DNA of 64,000 nucleotides, taken from contig DATLUM010000138.1 in assembly GCA_035533095.1 (NCBI GenBank), forward strand, positions 1-64,000. Direction: 5' to 3'. The notes below the pieces were generated by a model. That model saw only the letters and a program-made list of their open reading frames with translations, made no database searches and was not told the DNA's origin. The DNA is from Acidimicrobiales bacterium (GTDB lineage: Bacteria > Actinomycetota > Acidimicrobiia > Acidimicrobiales > Palsa-688). Positions 25,098 through 32,834 of the stretch are shown here, one piece after another (within the stretch, counting starts at the first letter, position 1; every line of letters starts with the position of its first letter). Made by a program: the position numbers and the translations under genes.

Positions 25098-25460
25098 ATG
25101 GCAAAGACGGCCGTAGCAGCCAGAGCCGCCGTGGCAGACGCGACCAGCGCCGTGTGCTGCCCTTCGGTACTGGCCGCCCCCTTGGACCTCGACGACGCCC
25201 AGGAACTGTCCCGCGGGTTCGGCGCTCTGGGAGACCCGGTGCGCCTGCGGGTCCTGTCGATGCTGGCAGCCGCCCCGCAGGGCGAGATCTGCGTCTGCGA
25301 CTTCGTCGGACCGCTCGGCAAGACCCAGGGGACTGTGTCACACCACCTCAGGATCCTTGCCGAGGCGGGCCTCGTGCACGGCGACCGGCGAGGTAGGTGG
25401 GTGTGGTACTCCCTCGACCGCGACCGGTTGGCCACCTTGAAAGGCGCCCTCGAAGCCTGA
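25098..25460 (+). CDS. arsR: ArsR-family arsenic-responsive repressor
   Basis: 120 residues from the ATG at 25098; an earlier ATG is unsupported by a ribosome binding site. Winged helix with DPVRLRVLSMLA and recognition helix KTQGTVSHHLRILAEAGLV. Metal-binding cysteines: ICVCDF (C65 and C67) and an N-terminal CC pair (C20-C21), an arrangement like that of arsenite-sensing ArsR proteins with paired N-terminal cysteines. Binds arsenite and releases the operator. It faces arsI-acr3-arsC across the promoter. Confidence 0.92.
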   Translation: MAKTAVAARAAVADATSAVCCPSVLAAPLDLDDAQELSRGFGALGDPVRLRVLSMLAAAPQGEICVCDFVGPLGKTQGTVSHHLRILAEAGLVHGDRRGRWVWYSLDRDRLATLKGALEA

Positions 25461-25614
25461 GCACAGCACACGGTGCGGCGGTTCACCGCGGTTGCCATAG
25501 CTAAGGGCCGAACTACCCTACGCCGCTCTAGGTGAGCGTTCCTACGGTGGTTGGCGTGACCGAGAACCACGCCCCGTCGGGGTTGGCCCAGGTGCAAAGA
25601 TGAGAGGAAGCGCT

Positions 25615-26067
25615 ATGACGAGCGTGATCGAAGTCGCGGCGCCGTCTGCCGTAGGGCGGACGACCAACAAGATGTCGATCGTGATGTTCAGCGGCACGGC
25701 CGACAAGTTCATTCCGCTCGGTGTCCTCGCGCAGGCCGGCGCAGCCATGGGCATGGAGGTGGAGATCTTCGTGACCGGTTTCGCCTTGCGGGCTTTCACC
25801 AAGGAGCACCCGCAGCTGCCGTTCCCGGCCGAGTTCGCGGAGATGGCACCCGCGCTCGCACAGGGCATGGAGGCAAGCCATGTCGCGAGCTGGGACGCCA
25901 TGATGCGCCAGGCCAAGCACCTGGGTGCCAAGGTGCATGTTTGCTCGATGATGTGCGGGGTGATGGGGCTCACCCTCGACGACTTCGACGCCGAGCTGGT
26001 CGACGACATGGTGGGTGCTGCCACGTTCGTGCAGTCGGCCGAGGGAAGCGAGACCTTCTTCATCTGA
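25615..26067 (+). CDS. DsrE/DsrF-like sulfur-relay protein
   Basis: 150 residues from the ATG at 25615, which has AGAGGA upstream. DsrE/F-type fold: strand-helix start (NKMSIVMFSGTADKF), glycine-rich LAQAGAAMGMEVEIFVTGFA, and a loop with HVCSMMCGVMGL (about residue 112) carrying two cysteines likely to accept sulfur. Close relatives act with TusA and rhodanese in moving persulfide sulfur in the cytoplasm. It is followed by tusA after 57 bases and an SQR-like gene, giving a sulfur-transfer set. A 15-bp direct repeat at its end is noted separately. Confidence 0.88.
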   Translation: MTSVIEVAAPSAVGRTTNKMSIVMFSGTADKFIPLGVLAQAGAAMGMEVEIFVTGFALRAFTKEHPQLPFPAEFAEMAPALAQGMEASHVASWDAMMRQAKHLGAKVHVCSMMCGVMGLTLDDFDAELVDDMVGAATFVQSAEGSETFFI

Positions 26068-26089
26068 TCCCGGGCTTCATCTGATCCCG
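26058..26089 (+). repeat. 15-bp direct repeat at the end of the DsrE-like gene
   Basis: CTTCATCTGATCCCG occurs at 26058-26072 and 26075-26089. The first copy includes the last codons and stop of the DsrE-like gene, the second lies after it, as in a short tandem duplication of the gene end. Confidence 0.8.
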
Positions 26090-26124
26090 TGCGTGGGCAC
26101 GGGCGAACCGATCGGAGGATCGCG

Positions 26125-26367
26125 ATGGAACAGACGGCAACGACGACCCTGGTTGACTCGCGGGGTTCCGCGTGCCCGGGGCCCATCACCGACCTGGCCC
26201 TCGCCTACAGGCGCTCAAAGGTCGGGGACGTGATCGAGCTGTGGGCGACCGACCCCGGTGTCAAGCCGGACGTGCGGGCCTGGGCGGCCAAGACCGGCAA
26301 CCAGGTCATGTCGATCGAGGACCACGACGGCAAAATCGTCGTCGTGGTGCAGATCACCAAGCGCTGA
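26125..26367 (+). CDS. tusA: TusA-family sulfurtransferase
   Basis: 80 residues from the ATG at 26125, which has GGAGG seven bases upstream. The SACPGPI motif (Cys18) is the family's CPxP sulfur-carrying site in a slightly changed form, and GDVIELWATDPG and MSIEDHDGKIVVVVQITK complete the small alpha/beta fold. Carries persulfide sulfur between enzymes. Two bases separate its stop from the SQR-like gene; the DsrE-like protein lies upstream. Confidence 0.92.
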   Translation: MEQTATTTLVDSRGSACPGPITDLALAYRRSKVGDVIELWATDPGVKPDVRAWAAKTGNQVMSIEDHDGKIVVVVQITKR

Positions 26368-26368
26368 C

Positions 26369-27556
26369 ATGACAAAACAGGTCCTGATCATCGGCGGCGG
26401 CGCCGGCGCCACCATCCTCGCCAACAGCTTGAACAAGCGGGACTTCGAGACGACGGTGGTGAGCGCGTCGGCGCAGCACCTGTTCCAGCCGGCGCTTCTC
26501 TACATCGCCTTCTCGAACGCCAGCGCCAAGGTGACCCGTGACGAGCGGTCACTGCTTGCGCGCCATGTTCGCTTCGTCCACGACGCTGTGACGCACGTAG
26601 ACCTGAACCGCCAGGTCGCCACCACGGCAGGCGGAGCTCACCTCGAATACGACTACGTCGTGCTGGCGACAGGGATGAGCCCGGACCTGTCGTCGATCCC
26701 AGGCCTGAGCGAGGTCGACGACCGCTACGGCGACTACCACTCCTCCGTCGCCCAAGCCCAGAAACTGTGGCGCAACCTCGACAACTTCGAGGGTGGCACC
26801 ATCGCCTTGGGCCAGAGCTTCCCGATCATCAAGTGCCCACCGTCTCCGCTGGAAGGGATCCTGCTGGCGGACCGGCTGCTGCGCCGGCGTGGCCTGAGGG
26901 AAAAGAGCCACCTGGTGTATTTCACCCCATACCCGCGGCCCTACCCGGCGGCGCCAATGAGCGAACTGATCGAACCGATCCTGAAAGACCGGGGGATCGA
27001 GGTGTTCACCTTCTTCGACGTGGACCGGATTGACCCGGCCACCCAGACGATCCACTCCATCGAGGGAGACCAGATCCACTACGACCTGCCGATAGTCATC
27101 CCGCCCTTCGGCGGTGCCAAGGTCACCTTCGAGCCGCCCGAGGTCGTCGACGCGGACCGTTTCGTCATCGTCGACAAACAGACGCTCCGGGTCAAGGGCA
27201 CCGACAGCGCGTTCGCCATCGGCGATGGCTCCAACGTGCCCACCTCCAAAGCCGGCGTGGGAGCGCACCTGGAGGCGAAGGTGGTCGCCCGGACCCTTGC
27301 CGGACACGCGGCGACCTTCGACGGGCGTACGAACTGCCCCTTCGACCTCGGTGACGGACGCGGAACGTTCGTGGTCGGATCATTCGACGCCCCCGTGGTC
27401 AAGGCGGCGCCCAGCCGGCTCAAGCACTTCATGAAGATGGCCTTCGCGCGGATCTACTGGCTCAGCCTGCGCGGGACGCTCGAGCCCATCTTTTCCGCCT
27501 ACTTCGCGCTCACCCGGCCGGCGCGCCGACCGGCAGAGCCGCAGGCGCGGGTCTGA
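26369..27556 (+). CDS. Sulfide:quinone oxidoreductase-like flavoprotein
   Basis: 395 residues. N-terminal FAD-binding Rossmann motif LIIGGGAGATILAN, then VVLATGMSPDLSS, and FAIGDGSNVPTSKAGVG near residue 285, a typical SQR/NDH-2 second FAD motif. A conserved cysteine is present in IIKCPPSPLEG (about residue 155), a position used by SQR to take up sulfide; the second redox cysteine is not clear. C-terminal helix MAFARIYWLSLRGTLEP may attach it to the membrane. Oxidises sulfide (or another donor) to quinone; with TusA and DsrE-like proteins, product sulfur could enter the relay. Type of SQR uncertain. Confidence 0.82.
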   Translation: MTKQVLIIGGGAGATILANSLNKRDFETTVVSASAQHLFQPALLYIAFSNASAKVTRDERSLLARHVRFVHDAVTHVDLNRQVATTAGGAHLEYDYVVLATGMSPDLSSIPGLSEVDDRYGDYHSSVAQAQKLWRNLDNFEGGTIALGQSFPIIKCPPSPLEGILLADRLLRRRGLREKSHLVYFTPYPRPYPAAPMSELIEPILKDRGIEVFTFFDVDRIDPATQTIHSIEGDQIHYDLPIVIPPFGGAKVTFEPPEVVDADRFVIVDKQTLRVKGTDSAFAIGDGSNVPTSKAGVGAHLEAKVVARTLAGHAATFDGRTNCPFDLGDGRGTFVVGSFDAPVVKAAPSRLKHFMKMAFARIYWLSLRGTLEPIFSAYFALTRPARRPAEPQARV

Positions 27557-27582
27557 GCTGGTTGTGGCAGCGGGAAGTGCTT

Positions 27583-28053
27583 TCAGGCCGGGGCGGGTGC
27601 GTCGATTGCCTGCGCGACTCCTTGGAGGGTCTCCTGGTCCGAGGACATGGCGAAGGTGTCGCTGATCCACGCGCCTGCGTGTTCATCGTGGATGAAGCGG
27701 GGGTTTCCGTCGTCGAGTTGCAGCGCAGTGTCGAGGAGCCCGGCTCGGGCCAAGGCCTCGAATGGTTCGGGGTCGTAGCCTTTGGCGGCGAAGACCGCCT
27801 TGATCTCGTCCAACGCCAAGGTTGACTCGCTCCAGCGGGCTGCACAGGCGGCGATCTCATCCGCTCGGTTACCCCCGGCCAGGTAGCGCATGGTCTCCTG
27901 GTCGGCCATCACCAGGCCGGCGACTTCCCACAGCCGACCGGACCAGTGCTCTTCGGCGTCGATCAGTCCCAGGCTGCTTGGGTAGACCTGGCCGCTCGAA
28001 GAGGCGTGGCGGGCCAGGGCGGCTTGGAGGCCTTCTACGCTCGGTTCGATCAC
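27583..28053 (-). CDS. Hypothetical protein
   Basis: 156 residues, GTG start with GAAGGAAGG six bases upstream. Acidic, predicted mostly helical (LQAALARHASSS, HWSGRLWEVAGLVMA, TLALDEIKAVFAAKG), no signal peptide or membrane segment. The longer frame to 28140 lacks a start signal. Sits between the SQR-like gene and the second TauE/SafE gene, on the opposite strand to both. Not recognised. Confidence 0.65.
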   Translation of the reverse strand: MIEPSVEGLQAALARHASSSGQVYPSSLGLIDAEEHWSGRLWEVAGLVMADQETMRYLAGGNRADEIAACAARWSESTLALDEIKAVFAAKGYDPEPFEALARAGLLDTALQLDDGNPRFIHDEHAGAWISDTFAMSSDQETLQGVAQAIDAPAPA

Positions 28054-28223
28054 TGCGCACCTTCCTTCATTGTTTGCCAGCTGCTGAAAACCGTTGCTCG
28101 CTACTGAACCGCGCTGCGAGGGGCCGTGAGCAGAGCCCAACGGCCCGAATCCTGCGGGTCTTCCGGCATCACTGAGCGTGGTGCGCCGACTCGGACGTTG
28201 TCGGCGGGCTTGCGGCCCAGGCG

Positions 28224-28252
28224 AAGTGGGTCAAGAAGTGGGCTAAGAAGTG
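28224..28252 (+). repeat. 12-bp tandem repeat at the TauE/SafE start
   Basis: AAGTGGGTCAAG (28224-28235) is followed by AAGTGGGCTAAG (28236-28247) and a partial third copy AAGTG. The GTG start codon of the gene lies inside the third copy, so the repeat makes the 5' boundary. Confidence 0.7.
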
Positions 28253-28990
28253 TCTCCCGTGGATGTCACGATTGGGGCGGTCGCAGCGGCGGTGGTGGCG
28301 ACGGCCGTCGGTGCGACCGTGCAGGGGTCCCTCGGGTTTGGCATGAACCTCGTGAGCGTCCCGGTACTTGCTCTGGTGCTGCCGAAGGCACTGCCGGTGA
28401 CGGTGATCGTGCTCGGCATTCCGGTCTCGATCGGAATGCTCCGCTACGAACGCCACGCCGTCGACCGGGCCGGCGTCGGGTGGATCATCTCCGGTCGCGT
28501 CCCCGGCACCGTCATCGGCGCGTGGGTCGTCGCCACAGTGTCGACGACGATCCTGCAGGCGCTCGCCGGCGCCATCGTGCTGGCTCTCGTGGTGGCGAGT
28601 GTGGCGATACCACCGTTGCGGATGCGGCGCAGCACTCAGTTCGCGGCCGGGCTGGTATCGGGCGTGACAGGGACATCGGCCGGCATCGGCGGCCCCCCGC
28701 TGGCCCTGCTCTACCAGCATCATCCCGGACCGACCATGCGGTCGACGTTGGCTGCCGCGTTCACCTTCGGCACCGTGCTCTCGCTTGTCACGCTCGGTGC
28801 TGCACGACAGGTCGACCTGGGCCAGGTGCTGCTCGGTGTGGGTCTCGCTCCGGTGGTCGTGGCTGGTTCGGTCGCCGGTCGCCGGTTGCACGGGTTCCTC
28901 GACCGCGGGTGGTTGCGCCCGGGGGTGCTCGTCTTCGCCGGGATCACAGCCGTGAGCGCGCTGGTGCACGCCCTCATCGGTCATGCGTAA
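28250..28990 (+). CDS. TauE/SafE family exporter (second copy)
   Basis: 246 residues, about eight hydrophobic segments, shorter than the copy at 17150. TSUP repeats are GATVQGSLGFGMNLVSVPVLALV (about 22-45) and GVTGTSAGIGGPPLALLYQ (about 135-155). Transport of a sulfur anion is the family's known role; the cargo here is inferred from the nearby sulfur genes. The GTG start is weakly supported by ribosome binding. It is followed by a two-gene ABC exporter 53 bases on. Confidence 0.85.
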   Translation: MSPVDVTIGAVAAAVVATAVGATVQGSLGFGMNLVSVPVLALVLPKALPVTVIVLGIPVSIGMLRYERHAVDRAGVGWIISGRVPGTVIGAWVVATVSTTILQALAGAIVLALVVASVAIPPLRMRRSTQFAAGLVSGVTGTSAGIGGPPLALLYQHHPGPTMRSTLAAAFTFGTVLSLVTLGAARQVDLGQVLLGVGLAPVVVAGSVAGRRLHGFLDRGWLRPGVLVFAGITAVSALVHALIGHA

Positions 28991-29043
28991 AGGGTATTTG
29001 GGCCCTGTCCGGTCGCGCCCGACCAGATGCTCAATGGTCGTGC

Positions 29044-29985
29044 ATGACCGAGATAGTGGTGGACCACCTGTCCAAGGACTTTGGGCCGGTGCGGGCCGTC
29101 GACGACCTGACATTCGCGGTGCCGTCCGGGGAGGTCACGGGCTTTCTCGGACCGAACGGAGCCGGCAAGACCACCACGCTGCGATGCTTGCTCGGGCTGA
29201 TTGCGCCCACGTCCGGCAAGGCCCTCATCGCCGGCGCCCGTTACAGCGATCTGGCCGAACCGGCCCGAACGGTGGGCGCCGCGTTGGAGGCATCGAGCTT
29301 CCACCCCGGGCGTACGGCCCGGAATCATCTGCGGGTACTGTGCGCAGCGGCGGGGCTCCCGGATCGAAGGGCTGAAGAAGTCCTCGACCTGACGGGTCTG
29401 ACCAGTGACGCTGACCGGCGGGTCGGGGGCTACTCGACGGGGATGCGGCAACGGCTGGCGCTGTCCGCTGCTCTGCTCGGTGACCCCGGCTACCTGGTAC
29501 TGGACGAACCGGCAACCGGTCTCGATCCGGCCGGTATCAGCTGGCTGCGCGAGCTCCTCGAGTACATGGCGCACGACCTCGGCAAGACGGTCCTTGTATC
29601 CAGCCATCTGCTGGCCGAGATGGAACACACCGCCGACAGGGTCGTGATCATCACCGGCGGCCGGCTGGTGAAGCAGGGGCAGCTGGAGGACATCATCAAC
29701 GCTGCAGGGGCGGGAGTCCGGGTGCGGACCCCCTCAGCGACGCGAATGAGCGAGGTGCTTCGCGACGCGGGCCTGTCCGGTGAACTGCGCGGAGAAGAGC
29801 TGTTCGTCCCGAGCACCACTGCCGAACGCGTTGGGCACCTGGCCTATGTCAACGGCATCGAACTGTCCGGGCTAGCGGAACGACCCGCCGACCTCGAAGC
29901 TGTCTTCCTCCAGCTCACCAACTCGGACCATCATCAGGAGCCGGCTTCCGAACGACCGGCAGCAGTCACGAGCGGGCGTCCATGA
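29044..29985 (+). CDS. ABC transporter ATP-binding protein, DrrA type
   Basis: 313 residues. Walker A GPNGAGKTT (about residue 37), signature YSTGMRQRL (about 131) and Walker B YLVLDEPATGLDP (about 152), then a C-terminal extension (230-313) typical of ABC-2 type drug or lipid exporters. Together with the permease that overlaps its stop by four bases, it forms a small exporter. Cargo unknown. A frame starting at 28126 was trimmed to the ATG at 29044. Confidence 0.9.
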   Translation: MTEIVVDHLSKDFGPVRAVDDLTFAVPSGEVTGFLGPNGAGKTTTLRCLLGLIAPTSGKALIAGARYSDLAEPARTVGAALEASSFHPGRTARNHLRVLCAAAGLPDRRAEEVLDLTGLTSDADRRVGGYSTGMRQRLALSAALLGDPGYLVLDEPATGLDPAGISWLRELLEYMAHDLGKTVLVSSHLLAEMEHTADRVVIITGGRLVKQGQLEDIINAAGAGVRVRTPSATRMSEVLRDAGLSGELRGEELFVPSTTAERVGHLAYVNGIELSGLAERPADLEAVFLQLTNSDHHQEPASERPAAVTSGRP

Positions 29986-30767
29986 CCAGGCTGATCCGCG
30001 CCGAGGTACGAAAGCTGCTCACCACCCGAATGCTTCTGGGTCTCACCCTCGGCGGGATCGTATTGGTTGCGTTCTACGTGGTGGTGATCGTGTTCACCGC
30101 TGGCAACAACCAAGCGGGCACCAACGCGTTGAGGAGTCTCTCGGATCCGGGCTCGCTCCGGGCCGTGTACGGCGTTCCCTTCGAGATCGGCTACCTGATG
30201 CCACTGATAATGGGCGTGATCCTGATCAGCGGGGAGTTTCGTCACAAGACCATCACCCCGACGCTTCTGGTAGCCCCGCGACGCTCGCGCGTGCTCACAG
30301 CAAAAGCAGTAGTCGCCGCCGGCACCGGGTTGGCCATGGGGCTCGTGTACACAGCCATCGCTGCTGCACTCGGCGCTGTGCTGATCGCGGCCCGCGGGTA
30401 TCCGGTGCACATCGGTTCCTACGGCATACCCCGCATGCTGGTGCTGATGGTCCTCGGCCTCGCCGTTTGGGCAGTCTTCGGGTTGGGGTTCGGGGCGCTG
30501 CTCAAGAACCAGACCGCGGCCGTCCTCGCCGCACTGGCCATCGTGACCATCGTCGAAGGACTCCTGGAACTCTTCCTGCGATGGGCGCACCTGGGATGGG
30601 CCGCCAAGGTTCTGCCCTCGGCGGCATCGAGTGCGATGGTCCAAGCCTCGAACGTCAAGGCTGCCAACATCCTGCCCTGGTGGGGCGGGGCGCTAACCCT
30701 TCTCGCCTGGGGTGTGCTGATGGTTGTACTCGGTGCAGTCTTCACGATGCGCCGCGACGTGACCTGA
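29982..30767 (+). CDS. ABC-2 type transporter permease
   Basis: 261 residues with six predicted helices (about 20-40, 62-80, 108-128, 145-165, 175-195, 230-255). The segment EIGYLMPLIMGVILISGEFRHKTITPTLL is characteristic of ABC-2 permeases that move antibiotics or lipids. ATGA overlap with the ATPase gene gives tight coupling. Nothing else downstream in this transcript is intact. Confidence 0.88.
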   Translation: MTRLIRAEVRKLLTTRMLLGLTLGGIVLVAFYVVVIVFTAGNNQAGTNALRSLSDPGSLRAVYGVPFEIGYLMPLIMGVILISGEFRHKTITPTLLVAPRRSRVLTAKAVVAAGTGLAMGLVYTAIAAALGAVLIAARGYPVHIGSYGIPRMLVLMVLGLAVWAVFGLGFGALLKNQTAAVLAALAIVTIVEGLLELFLRWAHLGWAAKVLPSAASSAMVQASNVKAANILPWWGGALTLLAWGVLMVVLGAVFTMRRDVT

Positions 30768-30824
30768 ACTCGACACGGGAATGCTTCGCGTCGCCCAATA
30801 CGGCCGCTCGCCCTGGGTCGTCAG

Positions 30825-31102
30825 GCCTGGTCTCTCGCGTGGGTCCCGGAGTGACCCGCTTGCACGAAGGTGATCGTGTAGCGATCCCGTGGCTAGGCAG
30901 GGCGTGTGGGGCGTGTGGGGCGTGTGGGGCGTGTGAGGCGTGTGAGGCGTGCCGCGTCGATCTGGCAGAGACCTTCGAGCTTCACGCCGACGGCCGCACC
31001 CACATCGTCCGGGAATCACGCAAGCTCGAGGACGTCAACGAATCGATCGGCCAGGTCGAAAGGGGTGAGATCGAGGGCCGGATCGTCTTTGATCTTCGCT
31101 GA
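30825..31102 (+). pseudogene. Remnant of zinc alcohol dehydrogenase
   Basis: The translated frame reads LVSRVGPGVTRLHEGDRVAIPWLGRACG near the start and ends in LAETFELHADGRTHIVRESRKLEDVNESIGQVERGEIEGRIVFDL. The first part is the segment before the structural zinc of Adh-type proteins and the second is their C-terminus; about 200 residues between, including the nucleotide-binding domain, are missing. A 9-bp repeat replaces the structural zinc site. No start codon is in place. So it is a deleted, degraded gene rather than a working enzyme. Confidence 0.8.
30901..30952 (+). repeat. 9-bp tandem repeat in the alcohol dehydrogenase remnant
   Basis: GGCGTGTGG is repeated about five to six times with small changes (last units GGCGTGTGA, GGCGTGCCG). 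In the remnant frame it spells Gly-Ala-Cys repeats at the place of the zinc-binding loop, as expected from replication slippage in a gene no longer under selection. Confidence 0.88.
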
Positions 31103-31192
31103 AGGCAGCCAGCCGTTGAAGCCGGCCGCTGCAGTCTTGCTATCGCTGCCAGAGGAGGCTGCGGCGGCGGCACGGGGAACGGGGGCGGCGTC

Positions 31193-31282
31193 GGCTCGGG
31201 CGGCGGTAGCGGTTCGGGCGGCGGTAGCGGTTCGGGCGGGGGTAGCGGTTCGGGCGGTGGGGTCGGCTCCGGCGGTGGGTTA
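31193..31282 (+). repeat. 18-bp minisatellite, five copies
   Basis: Five 18-base units, GGTTCGGGCGGCGGTAGC with variants, run from 31193 to 31282. They code Gly-Ser-rich repeats on the plus strand or Pro-Glu-Pro repeats on the minus strand. It is placed between the alcohol dehydrogenase remnant and the 3' end of the hydrolase gene. Confidence 0.92.
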
Positions 31283-31295
31283 GGTGGCGTCGGAG

Positions 31296-32627
31296 TCATG
31301 CGGCGGGCCTTTGCGTCCCGTGGAGGTGATCCAGGAACCAGCTCCTCGCCAGATCGGAGGCTTCGCCGAGTGTTCCGGGCTCCTCGAACAGGTGGGTGGC
31401 GCCCGGCACGACTGCGAGACGGTTCTCGCATGCCAGCCGGGACTGGGCATCCCGGTTGAGGCGGAGAACCTCAGTGTCGCTGCCTCCCACGATGAGAAGC
31501 GTGGGAGCACGAACCAGGCCCAAACGCGAGCCGGCCAGGTCTGGCCGGCCTCCGCGCGACACCACGGCGGCGATCTCCGTACCGGGCTGGGCCGCGGCCC
31601 ACAAAGCGGCGGCGGCACCGGTGCTCGCTCCGAAGTACCCGATCGGAAGCCGATCGGTATCTGGATGATCTCGCACCCAGGCGGTTGCTTCGACGAGACG
31701 CCCGGCCAACAGTTCGATGTCGAACACGTTGCGCCGGTCGGCCTCCTCCGACACCGTGAGCAGGTCGAAGAGCAACGTAGCCAGCCGCGCTTGGTTGAGC
31801 CGGGCTGCGACGAACCGGTTGCGAGGGCTGTGGCGGCTGCTGCCGCTGCCGTGAGCGAAGACCACGATGCCGGCAGGGTCGTCCGGCATGGTGAGATCGC
31901 CTTGTAGGGTCACGTTCCCGGTGTCGATGTCGACGCTGGACGTTGTCTCGACGAGGGGGGCGCCGGCCTGGTGGCTGCTGCGATCGCCGGGTCCGGCTTG
32001 CGCTGCCTTCTCCAGCAACTCGACGACTTCGTGGTCGGACGTTTGACTGAAGTCTCTGTACCACTGGCCCACTGCCCAGAGGTCGTGCGGGGTTTGCAGA
32101 CATACCACTTCTGCCTCGTGACTCAGGTCGGCCACGGCCTCGGGACTGGCGACCGGGACCGCCAGGATGACCCGCTCGGCACCTCGGGCTTTGGCCGCTC
32201 GGCACGCGGCGCGGGCGGTGGAACCGGTGGCCATCCCGTCGTCGACGACCACCGCGATGCGGCCTTGGAGTGGGACGGCAGGCCGGCCGCGACGCAGGAC
32301 ATCGGCCCGCTGAACCACCGCTCCGCTTTCTCTCTCCGCGACGGCGGACAGCTCGGTCGTGCTGATGTCAGCCATGCGGACCACCTGGTCGTTGATGACC
32401 CGCACGCCCCCCTCGGCTACGGCCCCCATTCCGAGCTCGGGCTGGAACGGCACGCCCAGCTTGCGAACCACGATCACGTCCAGTGGGGCGTGCAAGGCCG
32501 AGGCTACCTGGAAGGCGACCGGCACCCCGCCGCGGGGGAGGCCCAGTACGACGACGTCCTGGCCTTGAAGGAACATCAGCTGATCGGCAAGTCGCCGTCC
32601 GGCATCGACCCGGTTGCGAAAAGCCAC
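31296..32627 (-). CDS. Phosphoribosyltransferase-alpha/beta hydrolase fusion
   Basis: 443 residues, GTG start with GGAAGGAGG eight bases upstream. Residues 1-215 are a type I phosphoribosyltransferase with VVLGLPRGGVPVAF at the start and the PRPP loop VVVDDGMATGSTARA. Residues 230-440 are a dienelactone-hydrolase-like domain: VFAHGSGSSRHSP, GYFGASTGAAAALWAA with nucleophile Ser, DxxG-like IVGGSDTEV, and GATHLFEEPG with the catalytic His. The two domains are joined by a short linker, and I recall the same fusion elsewhere, where the role is unknown. The ring substrate cannot be read. Confidence 0.85.
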   Translation of the reverse strand: MAFRNRVDAGRRLADQLMFLQGQDVVVLGLPRGGVPVAFQVASALHAPLDVIVVRKLGVPFQPELGMGAVAEGGVRVINDQVVRMADISTTELSAVAERESGAVVQRADVLRRGRPAVPLQGRIAVVVDDGMATGSTARAACRAAKARGAERVILAVPVASPEAVADLSHEAEVVCLQTPHDLWAVGQWYRDFSQTSDHEVVELLEKAAQAGPGDRSSHQAGAPLVETTSSVDIDTGNVTLQGDLTMPDDPAGIVVFAHGSGSSRHSPRNRFVAARLNQARLATLLFDLLTVSEEADRRNVFDIELLAGRLVEATAWVRDHPDTDRLPIGYFGASTGAAAALWAAAQPGTEIAAVVSRGGRPDLAGSRLGLVRAPTLLIVGGSDTEVLRLNRDAQSRLACENRLAVVPGATHLFEEPGTLGEASDLARSWFLDHLHGTQRPAA

Positions 32628-32834
32628 GGCAAGCCTCCTTCCTCACCCTCCTGATCTTCCGCCTCCTTCCCGGCGATTGCCAGAGGCAAAAGTCAGGGAA
32701 TTTGCACGGGCAGCCCTCCGAACCGGCGGTACGCCATCCAGAGGGGTCTTTTGGCCCTGGATCCTCGGGGCCCTCGCCGCACATCCTGGAATCCGTACGA
32801 ATTGTCGCGTAACGGTCCGAGGAAGGTCGGCGAG

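Noticed and set aside
28169-29113. Minus-strand 314-codon frame across the second TauE/SafE gene
   Set aside because: Very His, Arg and Asp rich shadow of a well-supported exporter gene.
30773-30824. Intact alcohol dehydrogenase start
   Set aside because: No start codon in the right frame and the nucleotide-binding domain is missing.
31193-31282. Possible CRISPR array
   Set aside because: The 18-bp units run directly into each other with no spacers, so it is a minisatellite.
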